Of a DNA stretch of 64,000 nt, positions 51,481-62,640 are shown in pieces. How positions within the stretch are numbered: position 1 is the first letter of the stretch; each line of letters begins with the position of its first letter. Source of the stretch: Serinus canaria (Eukaryota; Chordata; Aves; Passeriformes; Fringillidae); the NCBI RefSeq assembly GCF_022539315.1, contig NC_066315.1, positions 124,531,374 through 124,595,373 on the forward strand, written 5' to 3'. The notes under the pieces are model-generated. The model had not been told where the DNA came from. It saw only the letters and a program-made list of their open reading frames with translations, and ran no database searches. Position numbers and translations under genes: made by a program.

Positions 51481-54380
51481 ACTAAACAGGTTTTCGTAGC
51501 TCATCTAAGGTTAAACATTTCATGAAAGCTTCTGAATTTGATCATAGAATTTCTTAGCAAATATTGGTTAATTGTCAAAAGAAAATATTCATTGTGTCTC
51601 CACTAGTTAACAGAGCTTGTCTGCTGAATAAAAATAAATGTACATGACACCCTATTGTATTCTTTCTTGCTCTCAGCCATTACTATTCTTGTAGTCTGTA
51701 AAAAACTGACAAAAGTGTGTTACATTTTCTTTTCTTCTAAGCTTAGCATTTTTGTTCATTTCTTGTCATTTGTTTTTGTCCTTAAATTCACTGAATTTGC
51801 AACTCTCTACATGGTGACCACTGCAGTATTTGCAGTCTTTGTTGGACTAATAACTCTCATTGACCACAAGATGGCAAGGTTTCTTCACTTTTCTGTGATG
51901 AGAAGGCAGCAAAAGGAAAAGAGGGAGGGGTGCAACAATGTGGAAAGAAGGTCAAAGGAAGAAACACTCATGAAAACTCTGATTTCTCTTACATCAGTAC
52001 TTCCAATTTCACAAATAAACACATAAAAATCATATCAGTGTTAAAATTCTGTTGAGATGCCACAGAATTTGAACAAAAGTAATATATTTGCTAGTTTTTC
52101 CCTGATGCTTGCCAGACACATTCTTTTTCCAGTAAGTGCTGTCCATTTTTTCATACTGGAAAGTTCAGTATTTGCATTTTCGGCTCTTCCCCGTTGAGGT
52201 GTCACCTTAAGAAGATAAACCACTTAACTGCAGTGGGACTAAAAGCCAAGATCATTCTTGGGTGTAAATTGTTTTCAGAGAGACAAGAAATAACTGAAAA
52301 CCAGCAGATCAAACAATTACAATGTCAAATTACAACTTCAGGGCATAACTTGTTCATATTCATTTGAATTTAAGCAACCTGATTGTCCTGTGTTTGGAGT
52401 ATTTTTAAGATTTTCACATGGCTCCTCTTTTTTCTCATTTGAACACATTAAGAATCAGAATGTTCTGAACATCTCCATTTGTAATGTGTGATGGTAATAC
52501 AGAAAAGTGGCTCTGCTGAAAACCTCCACGTGCCCACAAGGAACATAACATGTTAAAGTAAATGAAATGAAATTTTCACTTTGAAAAGGAATTTCTGGCA
52601 GCATCAACTATTGCAGGCACAAAGCAACAGAATTGGCTTCTGGAGCATTTTTCTTCAGGAGCTGCAATGGAAGCTCGTGTCAGCAGATGGCACCGGAGAC
52701 AAGGCTGTGAGACTCAGCTGGTCCTCTGAACAAGGTCCAGGGACTTAAATATTTTATCTTTTATTTTTCCTTTGATAAAAGTACCATAAATCAAGCGCAC
52801 CCCCTCTGCCTTGTATTATAAATCTTTGTGCTGTCTGTGCCATCGCTCGTGCCAAAGTCCCTGATGCAGCCCCATGATCTTTTTTCCATACAGGCAGTTC
52901 AGGCAGGTTGCAAAAGCAAACTGTTTTGTCATCTTTTCATCTGTTAAAGTGTTCTCTATGGGAAATATTTACATTTCTTTTAAAAATAAGAAGTTCTTTG
53001 ATAAGGTGGGAGGCAAGAGAAACAAGGAAATCAAGTTTTACATATTTGGCTACATGAAAATTTTACCAAAATTTTTACCAAAAGAGGAGCAATGGACAAC
53101 TAGTGATCAGTAATATTAAAAATACATTATGGACTGGGAATTAGTTGCTGAAAACTATAATGATCAAAACATTAAATTTATACAAAAATATATAGATTCA
53201 AAACATTACTGAAAGAAAAAAAAAAAAAACAAAAAAGATCAAATTTGCTGTGCAGTTTCCAGAAAAATACTTTAGAATTATGTAAGACAAATTTTCTATG
53301 ATGAGCAAACTGGAAAAATGGCCTTTTGGATCAATTTTCAATTTGATAATAGTGGAGGATAAAAAAGAGAACTTTGAAAATTATATGGGGAAAAAAGTAA
53401 AATCTATTCACTGAGAAAACAGGCACAGGTATGAAAGACAGTTCTATGTAAAACCTGGGTAGAATAAACTCACTGAACACAAATGGGCCCATCTATCTTG
53501 CCCGTTCTGGGAAATTGATGAAATGGGTAGAAATGACATCTTAATTTAAAGAAGAAAGAAATTTCTTTGGTGTTAGAATGGAAAAGACTCAACTTGCAGA
53601 ACAATGAGCACAATATATTATCTCTGGAAAGAGGGTCCAAATACTGTGGAAAAGAATCTGCTGCAGAGCACTTATTGTTGAAAATGCCTGAGTGGTTTTG
53701 TACAACTGACCATGACCCACAGCTTAAAAAAGACATAAATTAAGTCCAAACAAAATAAGCAATGGTCAGCAGCATATTATTTGAAGGAAAATCACCTTTC
53801 ATCCTTACTTCCTTTTGGTGGATGTGTCTCAGGTTGCTGTTAGCATGATCAGAGCACAGATTTCTCATAGTCCAAATTTTGATGCTCACTGGAGTGCAAT
53901 TAATTGCTAATTTGCGTAGAAAATTATGAATATGTTGGTGGTAAGTCTCTACAATTGTCTGCAATCTGTCAATGTACAGAACTTAAAATTTAAGGGAAGA
54001 ACATTATTGTCTTGGTCATGACTAAGTTCTCATTTGCAACTCATGTCTCCATTTCAAATGCAGCCCCATTTTTCATATAAATGTTGAAATACCTTTTAAA
54101 TCTTACATCCCATTATGTAAAAAACTTTGTTCATTCATTGACAAAGATCAGGATACAATGAATGTCTCTATCCCTATCATGTTTTCTACTTTCTTTGTCA
54201 AAATAATACAGATCAGTGATACACAGGATAGTTTAGCATAGGCCACCTCTCTGTGTCTCCTGGTTTTTACAGAATAGTTCCTACAGATATGTAGAATCAA
54301 GTTTGAAAAGGAAGCTTGGAAATTGGAAGAAGCATGTATTTTTTTTATTCAGCATCTGGATCTGTTACTTGTCTGTTACA
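51481..54380. other. Gene-free AT-rich sequence
   Basis: The plus-strand frame 51655-52026 (123 codons) reads as a hydrophobic first half with likely membrane segments, then a basic tail with RRQQKEKREG. It starts at a rare start-like codon or an unclear context, with no family match. A poly-A lies at 53216-53229. Confidence 0.4.
52785..52865. promoter_or_regulatory. Candidate constrained block with retained CpGs (inference)
   Basis: AAGCGCACC, CCATCGCTCGTGCC and nearby ATTATAAATC sit within 80 bases of AT-rich DNA. Three CpGs in such a span are unusual for this window. Confidence 0.15.
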
Positions 54381-54411
54381 AATAACTTTTTTATTTAAAA
54401 AAAAAGTTATT
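54381..54411. repeat. Perfect 12-bp inverted repeat (hairpin)
   Basis: AATAACTTTTTT (54381-54392) pairs exactly with AAAAAAGTTATT (54400-54411) across a 7-base loop. It is A/T-rich, so chance or a slipped poly-A is possible. Confidence 0.85.
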
Positions 54412-56214
54412 TTAAAATAATAAACTATCCATTTTTAAAAATTCCTTAACATTTACTAGAAGAGATGAACTTTATCTGTTCAGCTTGTTGGAATTTTTTT
54501 TCCTTTTTAAGGCGCCTTTGTAGACAAATTCATGTATTTGTTTTAAATTGCTGTATTTTTTAATTGGATTGTTATGAAATGCTGTCAAGACTTCTAGAGA
54601 GGTGAGCCTTTAAAATGCAATGACAATTTTGTTCTGGTGGAATGGAGCAATATGAATGTATAATAAGCAGAGATAATGGCATTTCAATACTTGTAATTTA
54701 TTTTCGAAAGTTAAAGCCATTATTTTCATTATCTATGACTTTAGATTGCAAGAAAATATACCTGCATTGTGAATTGCACTTTAAAAATGTATTTATCATT
54801 AGGACAAGTTAATTCTGCTTTCTTTTGCAGTATTTTATTTTGCTTAACACATGATGCTCTATATTTGCTAGTATCTCAGGACAGATCCTAGATGGAGGTT
54901 TAAGAGTAGATCACTTTTTTGATGCAATTGTTAAATAAACTCCTAAAAGCTTCTTTGTTTAAATTTAGACCAATTTCCAGCATTTTTCTGAAGGCCTGCA
55001 CATTAATACATTCTAGGTCAGTTATCCTTAGAAATATTGAGGCCATTGAAAATTTCAAGACTACTTCCAGTATGATGCTCTTACCAAAAGAGATGAAATT
55101 GGGCAGTGAAATGGCATGACTAGTCATATGTTCAGCCAGAGATACCATTTACAGATCAAACTCCTACTTCTATTGGAAAGATTAGGTTAGTAAGTTCATT
55201 GATTTGGAAAGTTAAGAATTATGAGCCAAATATTCACTTAATTTAAATTAAAATAATCTTGATGATTGCCCTGGATTTTTTTTTTTGCATTACATAGAAC
55301 CTCCCACATCATGAAACTCAGTCATCCATGAATCCAGGCAACTTACCTTGTAATTTATAACACCTAAAAATTTTATCATTTTCTTTATATTAAACTCAGT
55401 GTTAAAAATGCTGCTTTCTTGAACCTCACTCTATGTTTTCTGCATGAAAAATTAGAAGAAACATAATCCTGTTTCTCTTTCCCTGAGGTCAGGTGTTTTA
55501 AATATTATTAATTTGGTATTATCCAGAAGCAATTCTTCCATTAACATTTGAAAAAGTATTTCACTATCATTTATTATCCTGAATGAGGGTTAGTGAATAG
55601 ATCTGTGTCTTGTGAGACTCTTTAAAAGTCTTAATCTCTTTAATAACATCTTCACATGTTCTGCTGCTCTCAGAACATTGTGGGGTTTGTGGCACTGTTC
55701 TACAGTGGGGGGTATAAAACTTAGAAATTTGTCAAAAATCCTCTTGGCAGGACTATATTTCTACACTGGACCCTTCCACCCAGTGTATTGATTTCCAACA
55801 CTTTCTCTTCCCATTTACTCAAATCTGGTGTATTTTGACTGCTGTTCAAATATTCAGCTGTAGGTTGGCAGAAGCCACTTGAAACTCTCAGAAGAGAAAA
55901 CTCTCTTCACAGTACAGCTCAGAGAAAGTGCAATGCTTTCTGCAATAACTTTATATCAGTTAAACCTGCCTCAGTTTTTCACATGTTTTTTATTTTTATA
56001 TAAACTGGAAGTTGTTGAAAATGTCAATCATAATTTTCATTGTGTGTGTTTTACATTAAAGTTGGAACAAGTTGATTTAATCATATGCTTGACATGATCT
56101 TGGGTTTTTTTGTGTTTTGCCTTTTGCAAGTACCTATGAATCTTTGTCAGGTTCAATAAATCTGCTGGCTTCCTGGGAAAATATATAAGTATCACTATTT
56201 TTCATTTAGTCAAG
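54412..56214. other. Gene-free AT-rich sequence
   Basis: Contains the candidate block at 54510-54880. Overlapping frames at 54900-55148 on both strands have no family resemblance. Confidence 0.45.
54510..54880. promoter_or_regulatory. Candidate conserved AT-rich non-coding element (inference)
   Basis: This even-textured stretch without simple repeats is dense in words typical of conserved vertebrate enhancers: CAGAGATAATGGCATTTC, TTGTAATTTATTTTCG, AAAGCCATTATTTTCATT and TTATCATTAGG. It has no repeat-family signature and no open frame. The judgement is pattern-based only. Confidence 0.2.
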
Positions 56215-56345
56215 GAACCACAGAATTACATAATAATTTAATTTGAAAAAGATCTTTAACATCATCAAGTTCAACTGTAAATCCAACACTGCCAAGTCCT
56301 TCTCCCAGACAAAGCCAGTGAAACCACAGTGAAAATGTCATACCA
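56215..56345 (-). mobile_element. CR1 LINE 3'-end fragment, antisense
   Basis: The plus strand reads CCACAGAATTACATAATAAT, then CATCATCAAGTTCAACTGTA and AACACTGCCAAGTCC. This is the antisense of the 3' end of the CR1 subfamily type whose text has TCAAGTCCAAC followed by CACTGCCAAGTCC. It is strongly diverged and 5'-truncated. Confidence 0.75.
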
Positions 56346-56839
56346 CCACCAAATGTGCCTGGGTCAAAGTTCCATGTCATCAGCAAATCAAATCAAAATA
56401 TTCTCATTTTCTCTTTGTAGTAGCATTTGATTCCAAGTACAGCTGGATGTTTACTCTTCAAACCTCGTATTTTAAAATATTTGGGCTGTAAGTATAATGT
56501 CCTTCCAAAATAAATAATAATCTGGAATCATCACTTTAATTTTCTTAGTGGAATAGTCCAGATGTTGGATTTAAAAGATTTCAAAAAAAGCATGGTACTG
56601 CTAAATTGAATCTGGACTGGTTTGGGCTGGTTCCAAACAATGATGTGAAAGTGGCCTTAAATGAGAGATGTGGAGTCAGTGTAAAACGTGAACTAGTCAT
56701 AGCATTTTTTATGGTGTGCAAAAAAACCTGGTGGATTAATGTTTTGTCTGATATTAATTATCTTCCCACAAAGTTTAATGTTCCTGTCTACTTCAGAGCA
56801 AAGGTTCTCATTTAAGGTATTCTATTTGTAATTCTCGTT
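56346..56839. other. Gene-free sequence between CR1 and ERV fragments
   Basis: No gag, nucleocapsid zinc knuckle or LTR was recognised here, although it lies just upstream of retroviral dUTPase sequence. Confidence 0.45.
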
Positions 56840-57500
56840 CCTATAAATTAGCTGCAGAGAACCACCAGCAGTGCAGGGCTGCCTCCAGGGAATCAGTAAC
56901 TCTCATGACATTCTCAGTACATTTAGTTCCTACTGGAGTGTGGGGACCCCTTGGTAATAACATCCATGCTTTGTTATAGTGCATTCCTCTGCCACTAAAT
57001 TGGGACTTTTTGTACTACCTGGAGTTATTGATTTGGATTATGAAGGCAAAATACAAATTATGCTGTGGACTCCTGTGCCACCCTGCTTTTATACCTGCAG
57101 GTCAACGGATAGCACAACTTATTCCTTTTGCCAACAAAACCCTTAGTGCAAGGCTGACCTGTGCTACAAATAATTTTAGTAGCACAGGTCAACCACAGGT
57201 TTTTGGACTAGCTCTGTTACAAGAGCTCAGCCAAATTTAACACGCAGCATAGATGGCTAAATTTTAAAGGGCTTGTTGATACTGGAGCTGATGTCTCTAT
57301 TATTAAAAACAATGAATGGTCTAGTGATTGACCCACAATCAGCCCCACATCAACCCTAATTGTGTGGGGAGGATGCAGCCCCCTAGACAAAGATCTCACC
57401 TTCAGCTTGTCCTTAGCCCTGATGTGCAAACTGCCCAGTTTGCCCCACTTATTGCAATTGACAGGAGGGAGCTGCAGGAGGGAGGAAACACTTTTTGAAA
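56840..57500 (+). pseudogene. Broken ERV fragment: dUTPase followed by aspartic protease
   Basis: This is a remnant of a beta-like (class II) endogenous retrovirus, where dUTPase and protease lie in this order in the pro gene. dUTPase text starts near 56860 (ESVTL), continues with HLVPTGVWGP at about 56921-56950, then GVIDLDYEG with KIQIMLW (about 57020-57067), and PAGQRIAQLIPF at about 57090-57125. These parts lie in different frames: one stop plus a shift near 56980-57000 and another shift near 57085. The protease catalytic motif GLVDTGADVSII lies at about 57269-57304, with a following conserved Trp, then a stop. No gag, reverse transcriptase or env adjoins it. It is dead: several frame breaks and stops. 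A PR-to-RT continuation was looked for and not seen. Confidence 0.85.
57156..57190. repeat. Perfect 12-bp inverted repeat inside the ERV fragment
   Basis: GACCTGTGCTAC (57156-57167) and GTAGCACAGGTC (57179-57190) are exact reverse complements with an 11-base A/T loop. It falls between the dUTPase C-terminus and the protease motif. Confidence 0.95.
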
Positions 57501-57736
57501 GGAGTTGGAACATTTCTTACCTTTATTGTGTAGATGTCAGTATAGACAACACTAATGGCCAACCTTGTGCTAGCTTCTAAAGGCCCCTTACTCTTTCAGT
57601 AATGGCAAGAAGGATCTTCATGCTCAATGCAGCACCAGTTTAACTGAATCCTATGAAAATTAGTTTCAGAATAATCCACTACACCTTTCATATGCTAAGA
57701 CATGAGCAGGAATTTCAGTTTAGAGATTAAGGGTGA

Positions 57737-58084
57737 GTAGTAACACTGCCTTTCTTAAATCCCTCTTATTTTGCTGCAGCACCACAAGGGGATTTTTTCT
57801 TATCCATTAAAGTTAAACTGCATTTTAAAATATCAGTATATTTCATCTGGTATAGCGGAACCAAGAACAAAAATTTTAAGAATGCTGGTGATCTGGGAAC
57901 AGATCTGTCAAAAATTACTTCAGATATCCCTATAGTTTTGTTATCCATTCTGAACAGACTATCTACAGAAGATGCTACTCTCATGGTATCAGAAATTGTT
58001 TTACCTTTCCAAGGTGTTATAGAACAGGGAATAGAAAACTTGTTCCTAAATATTTTATTGCCTATGATTTTAGAGTTTAAATAA
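57737..58084 (+). other. Open frame behind a strong splice acceptor, unknown product
   Basis: The frame is open for 115 codons to TAA at 58082-58084. A very good 3' splice signal (CCCTCTTATTTTGCTGCAG) ends at 57779, in frame with the last 100 codons, and AATAAA overlaps the stop codon (58080-58085). The residues look protein-like, with segments such as LSTEDATLMVSEIVLPF, but I recognise no family. The opposite strand is open over the same span (57766-58089, 107 codons), a warning that local base composition may be the cause. It is not obviously part of the nearby retroviral fragment. Confidence 0.15.
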
Positions 58085-58976
58085 AACATCCTGGATTCAT
58101 TAGCTTCACATTTTCACTTCGCTTCTTAACTCTTTACCTGGAAAAGAAAGCATTTTTCCTGCTAAATCCACAAGGGGATAAAAGCATTATTTATCTCCCC
58201 TACTGTACAGACATCTCTTTTTAATTAGTTTTCAGGTCATTGAGAACACAATTCTGGTTTTTTGGGTTTCAACATTGAACAGAGTTTTTATTCCCATTTG
58301 CATAACAGTTAACACAAAATATTATGTGATATTAAGTAGTAAAACCTCAAGGTGAGAAGTAGTAGTCTTTCCAATTTCCTCTTCTTGTGATTTTGAAACA
58401 TTCTTTCTAAGAAAATGTGTTTCATCTGGCAGTACCTTATCATGCAAAGGCATATTCTGCTGCCCTCTACAACTAACCATATTTTTTTTTGTTTCTGAAA
58501 ATTTTTGTAGGTATTAGCCAGATTTTTTTTAATGAAAAATGTGTTTCAAATGTTTGATACCCTTACCAAAAACAGGTGAATGTCTTTAAAGCATTTCAGT
58601 GAAAAAGGTTAAATTATAGATATATATATCTCACCAATTGTGTTATTATGCCAGCCTTTATTTGACCTTAAAACAAAACCCAATAATTTGGATTGCTATA
58701 AGCATAGTGGAAAAAAATTGCATTTCCATATAGGATTCAATTGTCTCAGAAACTGTCTTTGAATCAGTTGTAATTTTTTGAGAATTTCACATATGGCTGG
58801 CATATCATAAAATCTGAATTCACACTCAAAATGTACATAATCCCACTGAGGACATGCAAACTAATCTAGACTATGAAAAAAGTGTCTCCTCCACTGCTAT
58901 CCACCAATCTAATGAAGACATTAAATAAGATGCATTTATAATTTTAATTTAACATCTCTTTTTTAGTCCTTTCCCC

Positions 58977-59405
58977 TTATTGCCACCCCACACAGACACA
59001 TCCACGTGAACCTTTACAAAAAAACACAACAAAATGTTTGAGTAGTTGTGGAGTTGGAGTCATTCTGGTATTTTGCAATTCCCTGTAATTCAAAGGATGT
59101 TTTCTTATGTGTGCCAGTAGAGCATCCTTTAGCATGGCCTCATGGTGAATTGCTACAATACAGCTTTTTCCATCACACCAAAAATCAATCTTCTTCTCAT
59201 CTCTTTCAAAGGCCTTACTTGCCCTCTCAAGACAGCGATTGTACTGATTGATTACGACTAAAATTGTCCTGAGTCCCCCACACTGAGAAAGATGCCATAC
59301 AGAGAAAAGAAAGCAGAACATTTTCATCTTTCTCTTGATTGCTGTAAAAAAAGCATTAGTCTGAAATGAAAGGTTGAAGCAGCAACTGTTTATTGGCTGT
59401 GCCAT
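58977..59405 (-). other. Longest open frame in the window, unknown product
   Basis: A minus-strand frame of 142 codons with an ATG start. Its middle reads LVVINQYNRCLERASKAF, which looks helical, and it is rich in Cys and His overall. There is no signal for a family, no visible partner exon and no retroelement context. A run this long is near the chance limit for 64 kb of this composition, so it may be coincidental or overlie a conserved non-coding element. Confidence 0.15.
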
Positions 59406-60107
59406 AAAGCATCATCAGTTTGCATTTCTGTGAGCCCTAATTTGACATTTTAAGGGCCTCATTTATTCACAAGAGGCTCTTTCTCAAGCTCTCCCTGTTC
59501 TGTTTTGGACACAGAGGGAGACAACACTCACTGCACTGAAGAAATGAAAATTCATTCTGAATGTGAGTTAAATCTGTTTCAATGAACATATAAAAACTTT
59601 AAAATAGAATGTCATAGTGCAATGATGATGACAGCAAATATTTTCTTCAAATGGTTATTTCTGAAAAACCTGTTTGAAGCATTCAAGTACTTAGTGCTTG
59701 AACAGAATCAAGGGACACAAATTTGAGGTGTATTTTTGAAATATTCTTGGGTTATACAAGAGTGGATTCTGTACTCAAAGTCTGTCCCATTGAACTTAGC
59801 ATGGTGAAGTGTGTCATCAGTGTGATAACTAAAACCAGTGTGAAAAGGAAAACAGGGCACCATTTCATTACATGGCACTCCAATCAAATTGAAACAGATA
59901 TCATCTGTTTGGAGAATATGACACTGTGGGTGTAGTTCCCATTAAAAACACCTTTTTATTTTGAGGTGGAATGATTTTGTAACTTAAACAGAATAAAGAC
60001 AGATTAATAGTCAGAAATTTCTTAAATTTCTCATGAAAACTAACCAATATTCAGCACTTTATTTCTCTAGAAATTATATGTATGAAGGTTTAGTATTAAA
60101 TCCACAA

Positions 60108-60145
60108 TTAAGTGCTTGGTACATAGTTAAGCACTTGGTAGTCTG
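60108..60145. repeat. 19-bp tandem duplication
   Basis: TTAAGTGCTTGGTACATAG is followed by TTAAGCACTTGGTAGTCTG. Confidence 0.75.
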
Positions 60146-61081
60146 GTTAAAAAAAGAAATTTAGTACAGCTGCTTTGGCCCTGCATCTGGTGTTTGTCTA
60201 CTGGTCTATATTTGCAGAATTCTGAGATGAAAGAAAATGGTCCCTGTTAGAGGCACCATGACTTATTTCAGATTTAACAAGGAAGAAAAAATCGAGTACT
60301 TGGTATGTTTCTGACAGTTTTCCACAATAAAAAAATTATCAAGTGAATAAAAAGTATTACATTTGACATGTTAATTCTAGACACATTAGGATTGTTTCAA
60401 AGACCTATCTAAGTTCTTAGCATGCTCATCATTAAACTGATAAAATTGTTAATTGTCAATTGATAATTTATAAAAATTGTTTTCTTATATCCAATAGACA
60501 TTTTTTACAATTTGATATTTAATTGATATGGTCCCAACTACAGGCCTATGCTTGTCTCTACTTAGGAAATTCTGTGAGCTCTAACTTTAGCATGTTGTTG
60601 TAATATATTAAAGATTATGATCATTTAAAGGATTACTGTCAGGTAAAATATAAGAAGTGTTCAATAGTATTATGCTCATAAATTGAACTGCTAAAACATA
60701 GTTTAATGACCAGGAAAATTGACATCACTTCTTTATACATAATTTGCATTCTTTACCATAATAATGTAAAGACAATTCTAAAGACAATATGGTTTTGTGT
60801 GGAATCGATTCTATTTGGACAAAAATTTGGAATGAATACCTAACTCTTTTTAATGGAAAGTGTGCTTAGTCCATAATCTGTGAAATTGAGGCAGACCACT
60901 CACTGCTTAAGACTGTCTCAATTTTTAAACAGAAGTTTAGAAATAATGTGAAAGTAACTAAGTATTGTTTCTGGATGGTGAAAATCTCATTAAGATCAAA
61001 TACAAGATAATGAAAGTCCCAGCCAAACTAGCAAGCAAAGCATTTAAAAGAACAAATTAAAACTTATCAAACCTAGTTAAA

Positions 61082-61116
61082 ATGGATAAAATAAAAATAA
61101 CATGGATAAAATAAAA
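61082..61116. repeat. 20-bp tandem duplication
   Basis: ATGGATAAAATAAAA occurs at 61082 and 61102. Confidence 0.85.
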
Positions 61117-62003
61117 TTAAAGCTAAGATGAAGAGAAGCTTGGACTTAGAAAAAACAAAACAAAATATTAAAATTACTCAAAGCCAAAAGGAAACTGGCC
61201 AAGAACAAACCTGTCAAGAACTGAGAGTGATTAGGAAAGAAACTACTCTAAGATGGGACCAACACACTTGTATCTAAGGAATGTATAAAGTAAGTGAAAC
61301 GAGTTAGAATCATCCATCTGAGATTGATTTATCATCTTTTCCACTTGCCAAAGCAGAAGGGAAAATGTTTTTCCGCTGTAGTAACTACCATACACAATAT
61401 CTAACTCTGAGCCTGAAGTTTAATTGATTTTTTCAGACATTTCAGAGAGGAATATCTTATTGTACCTGGTTTAAAATAACAGCTAAATATTCCTCAGATG
61501 AAGGAACAGAAAGCCTAATGCTATCATTACCAGTCTAAAGAGACCTGTACTTTTTTGTGCACAGTACTTTTTTTGAGAAAAGGAAGAATATCAGGCATTC
61601 ATAACTGTATTACTTGTTTCTGGAAACGAGGAAATAGTAGAATTGGCCAAGTTTCACTTAAAGGTTATATAAGGACAATGTAGACAATAAGGAGTGGGTT
61701 AAAGCTGTGAAAGAATCAAGCTCTAGAGTCCTTGTCAATCTTTGGAACTGGTGAGAATGCTTGGGGCAATTCTTGGTGAAAAACCCATCAATCTGAATCG
61801 TAAAGTGAAGTTTCAGGCTTACAGCATATAGATGCATTGTAGTTGCTCTAAATTTGTGGAAGTTACTCAAATGTAATTGAGGAAACATTGTAATTCTGAA
61901 AGACGCTCATAAATGTGTACCTGTAGGTGCCTGAGTTATCAGACCAGAGTCTGTAGCTCAAAAGGTACAAAATATTGACACCTTAATGAAGGGATGGGAC
62001 TAC

Positions 62004-62640
62004 TGTAAGGCTAAAAACGATTTATTACTCAGATAAACATCAGCTTCAAAGGCCATGGGATTTTAGAGGAGTTAGAAGTCAGCCATAACTCAAGGTAGCC
62101 ACAAGTTAGTTACAAGCCAATATCTAACATTCCAATCCAATGGAAAATTGCCACAAAGTTTATTTTGTTTTTGTAACCTATCATCTTTATTTAATTCTGC
62201 TGCACTGCGTATACTTTTATGCAATGGGCTAATATTGCACATTCACATCTATACTTCTATTATAAAAACTCTTAGCTTACTCTATAGAATTACATTACTA
62301 TAAGTTATAAGTTCTTACTATAAAACTCTTCACTATCTTACTCAATACATTTTCTAACTTGCTAAAGGCATATTCTTACTTACAACCATTGGAACTTAAA
62401 TTTATAATTTTTCTGCTTAATGTCTGTGTACTTTTGTTTTTACATCAATCCAAGCTTCTTCCAAGGCTGCAAATCAAACTCTTCAGTATCTGTGGAAGCT
62501 TCCATCTTTAAATTCCCTACCCAGATCAAGGTTCAACCACTGGTGATCTCATTCATTCCCAGCTCAAAAAGCTGCTCCAGCATTAAGAGCAGAGGTTTGT
62601 TTTTCAGGATTCCTTAAAAGTAGATACAGGACATTACATG
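62004..62640 (-). mobile_element. Possible ERV LTR, antisense
   Basis: The block starts TGTAAGGC at 62004 with AATAAA on the minus strand at 62021-62026, as expected near the 3' end of an antisense LTR. It continues with long A/T-rich text (for example TGCTGCACTGCGTATACTTT) that I associate with avian LTRs. Its high-coordinate end and target duplication were not found. The alternative is unique AT-rich DNA. Confidence 0.35.

Larger units (their letters stand above)
57501..62003. other. Gene-free AT-rich sequence
   Basis: Holds the open frames at 57737-58084 and 58977-59405 listed separately, the short duplications at 60108-60145 and 61082-61116, and a TA run near 58620-58628. No repeat family was otherwise recognised. 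Confidence 0.45.

Noticed and set aside
56606..56815. Frame just upstream of the ERV fragment as a gag remnant
   Set aside because: No zinc-knuckle spacing of Cys/His or capsid motif could be seen.
57780..58084. Downstream frame as the reverse transcriptase of the ERV
   Set aside because: None of the conserved reverse-transcriptase motifs appears, so it was kept only as an unknown frame.
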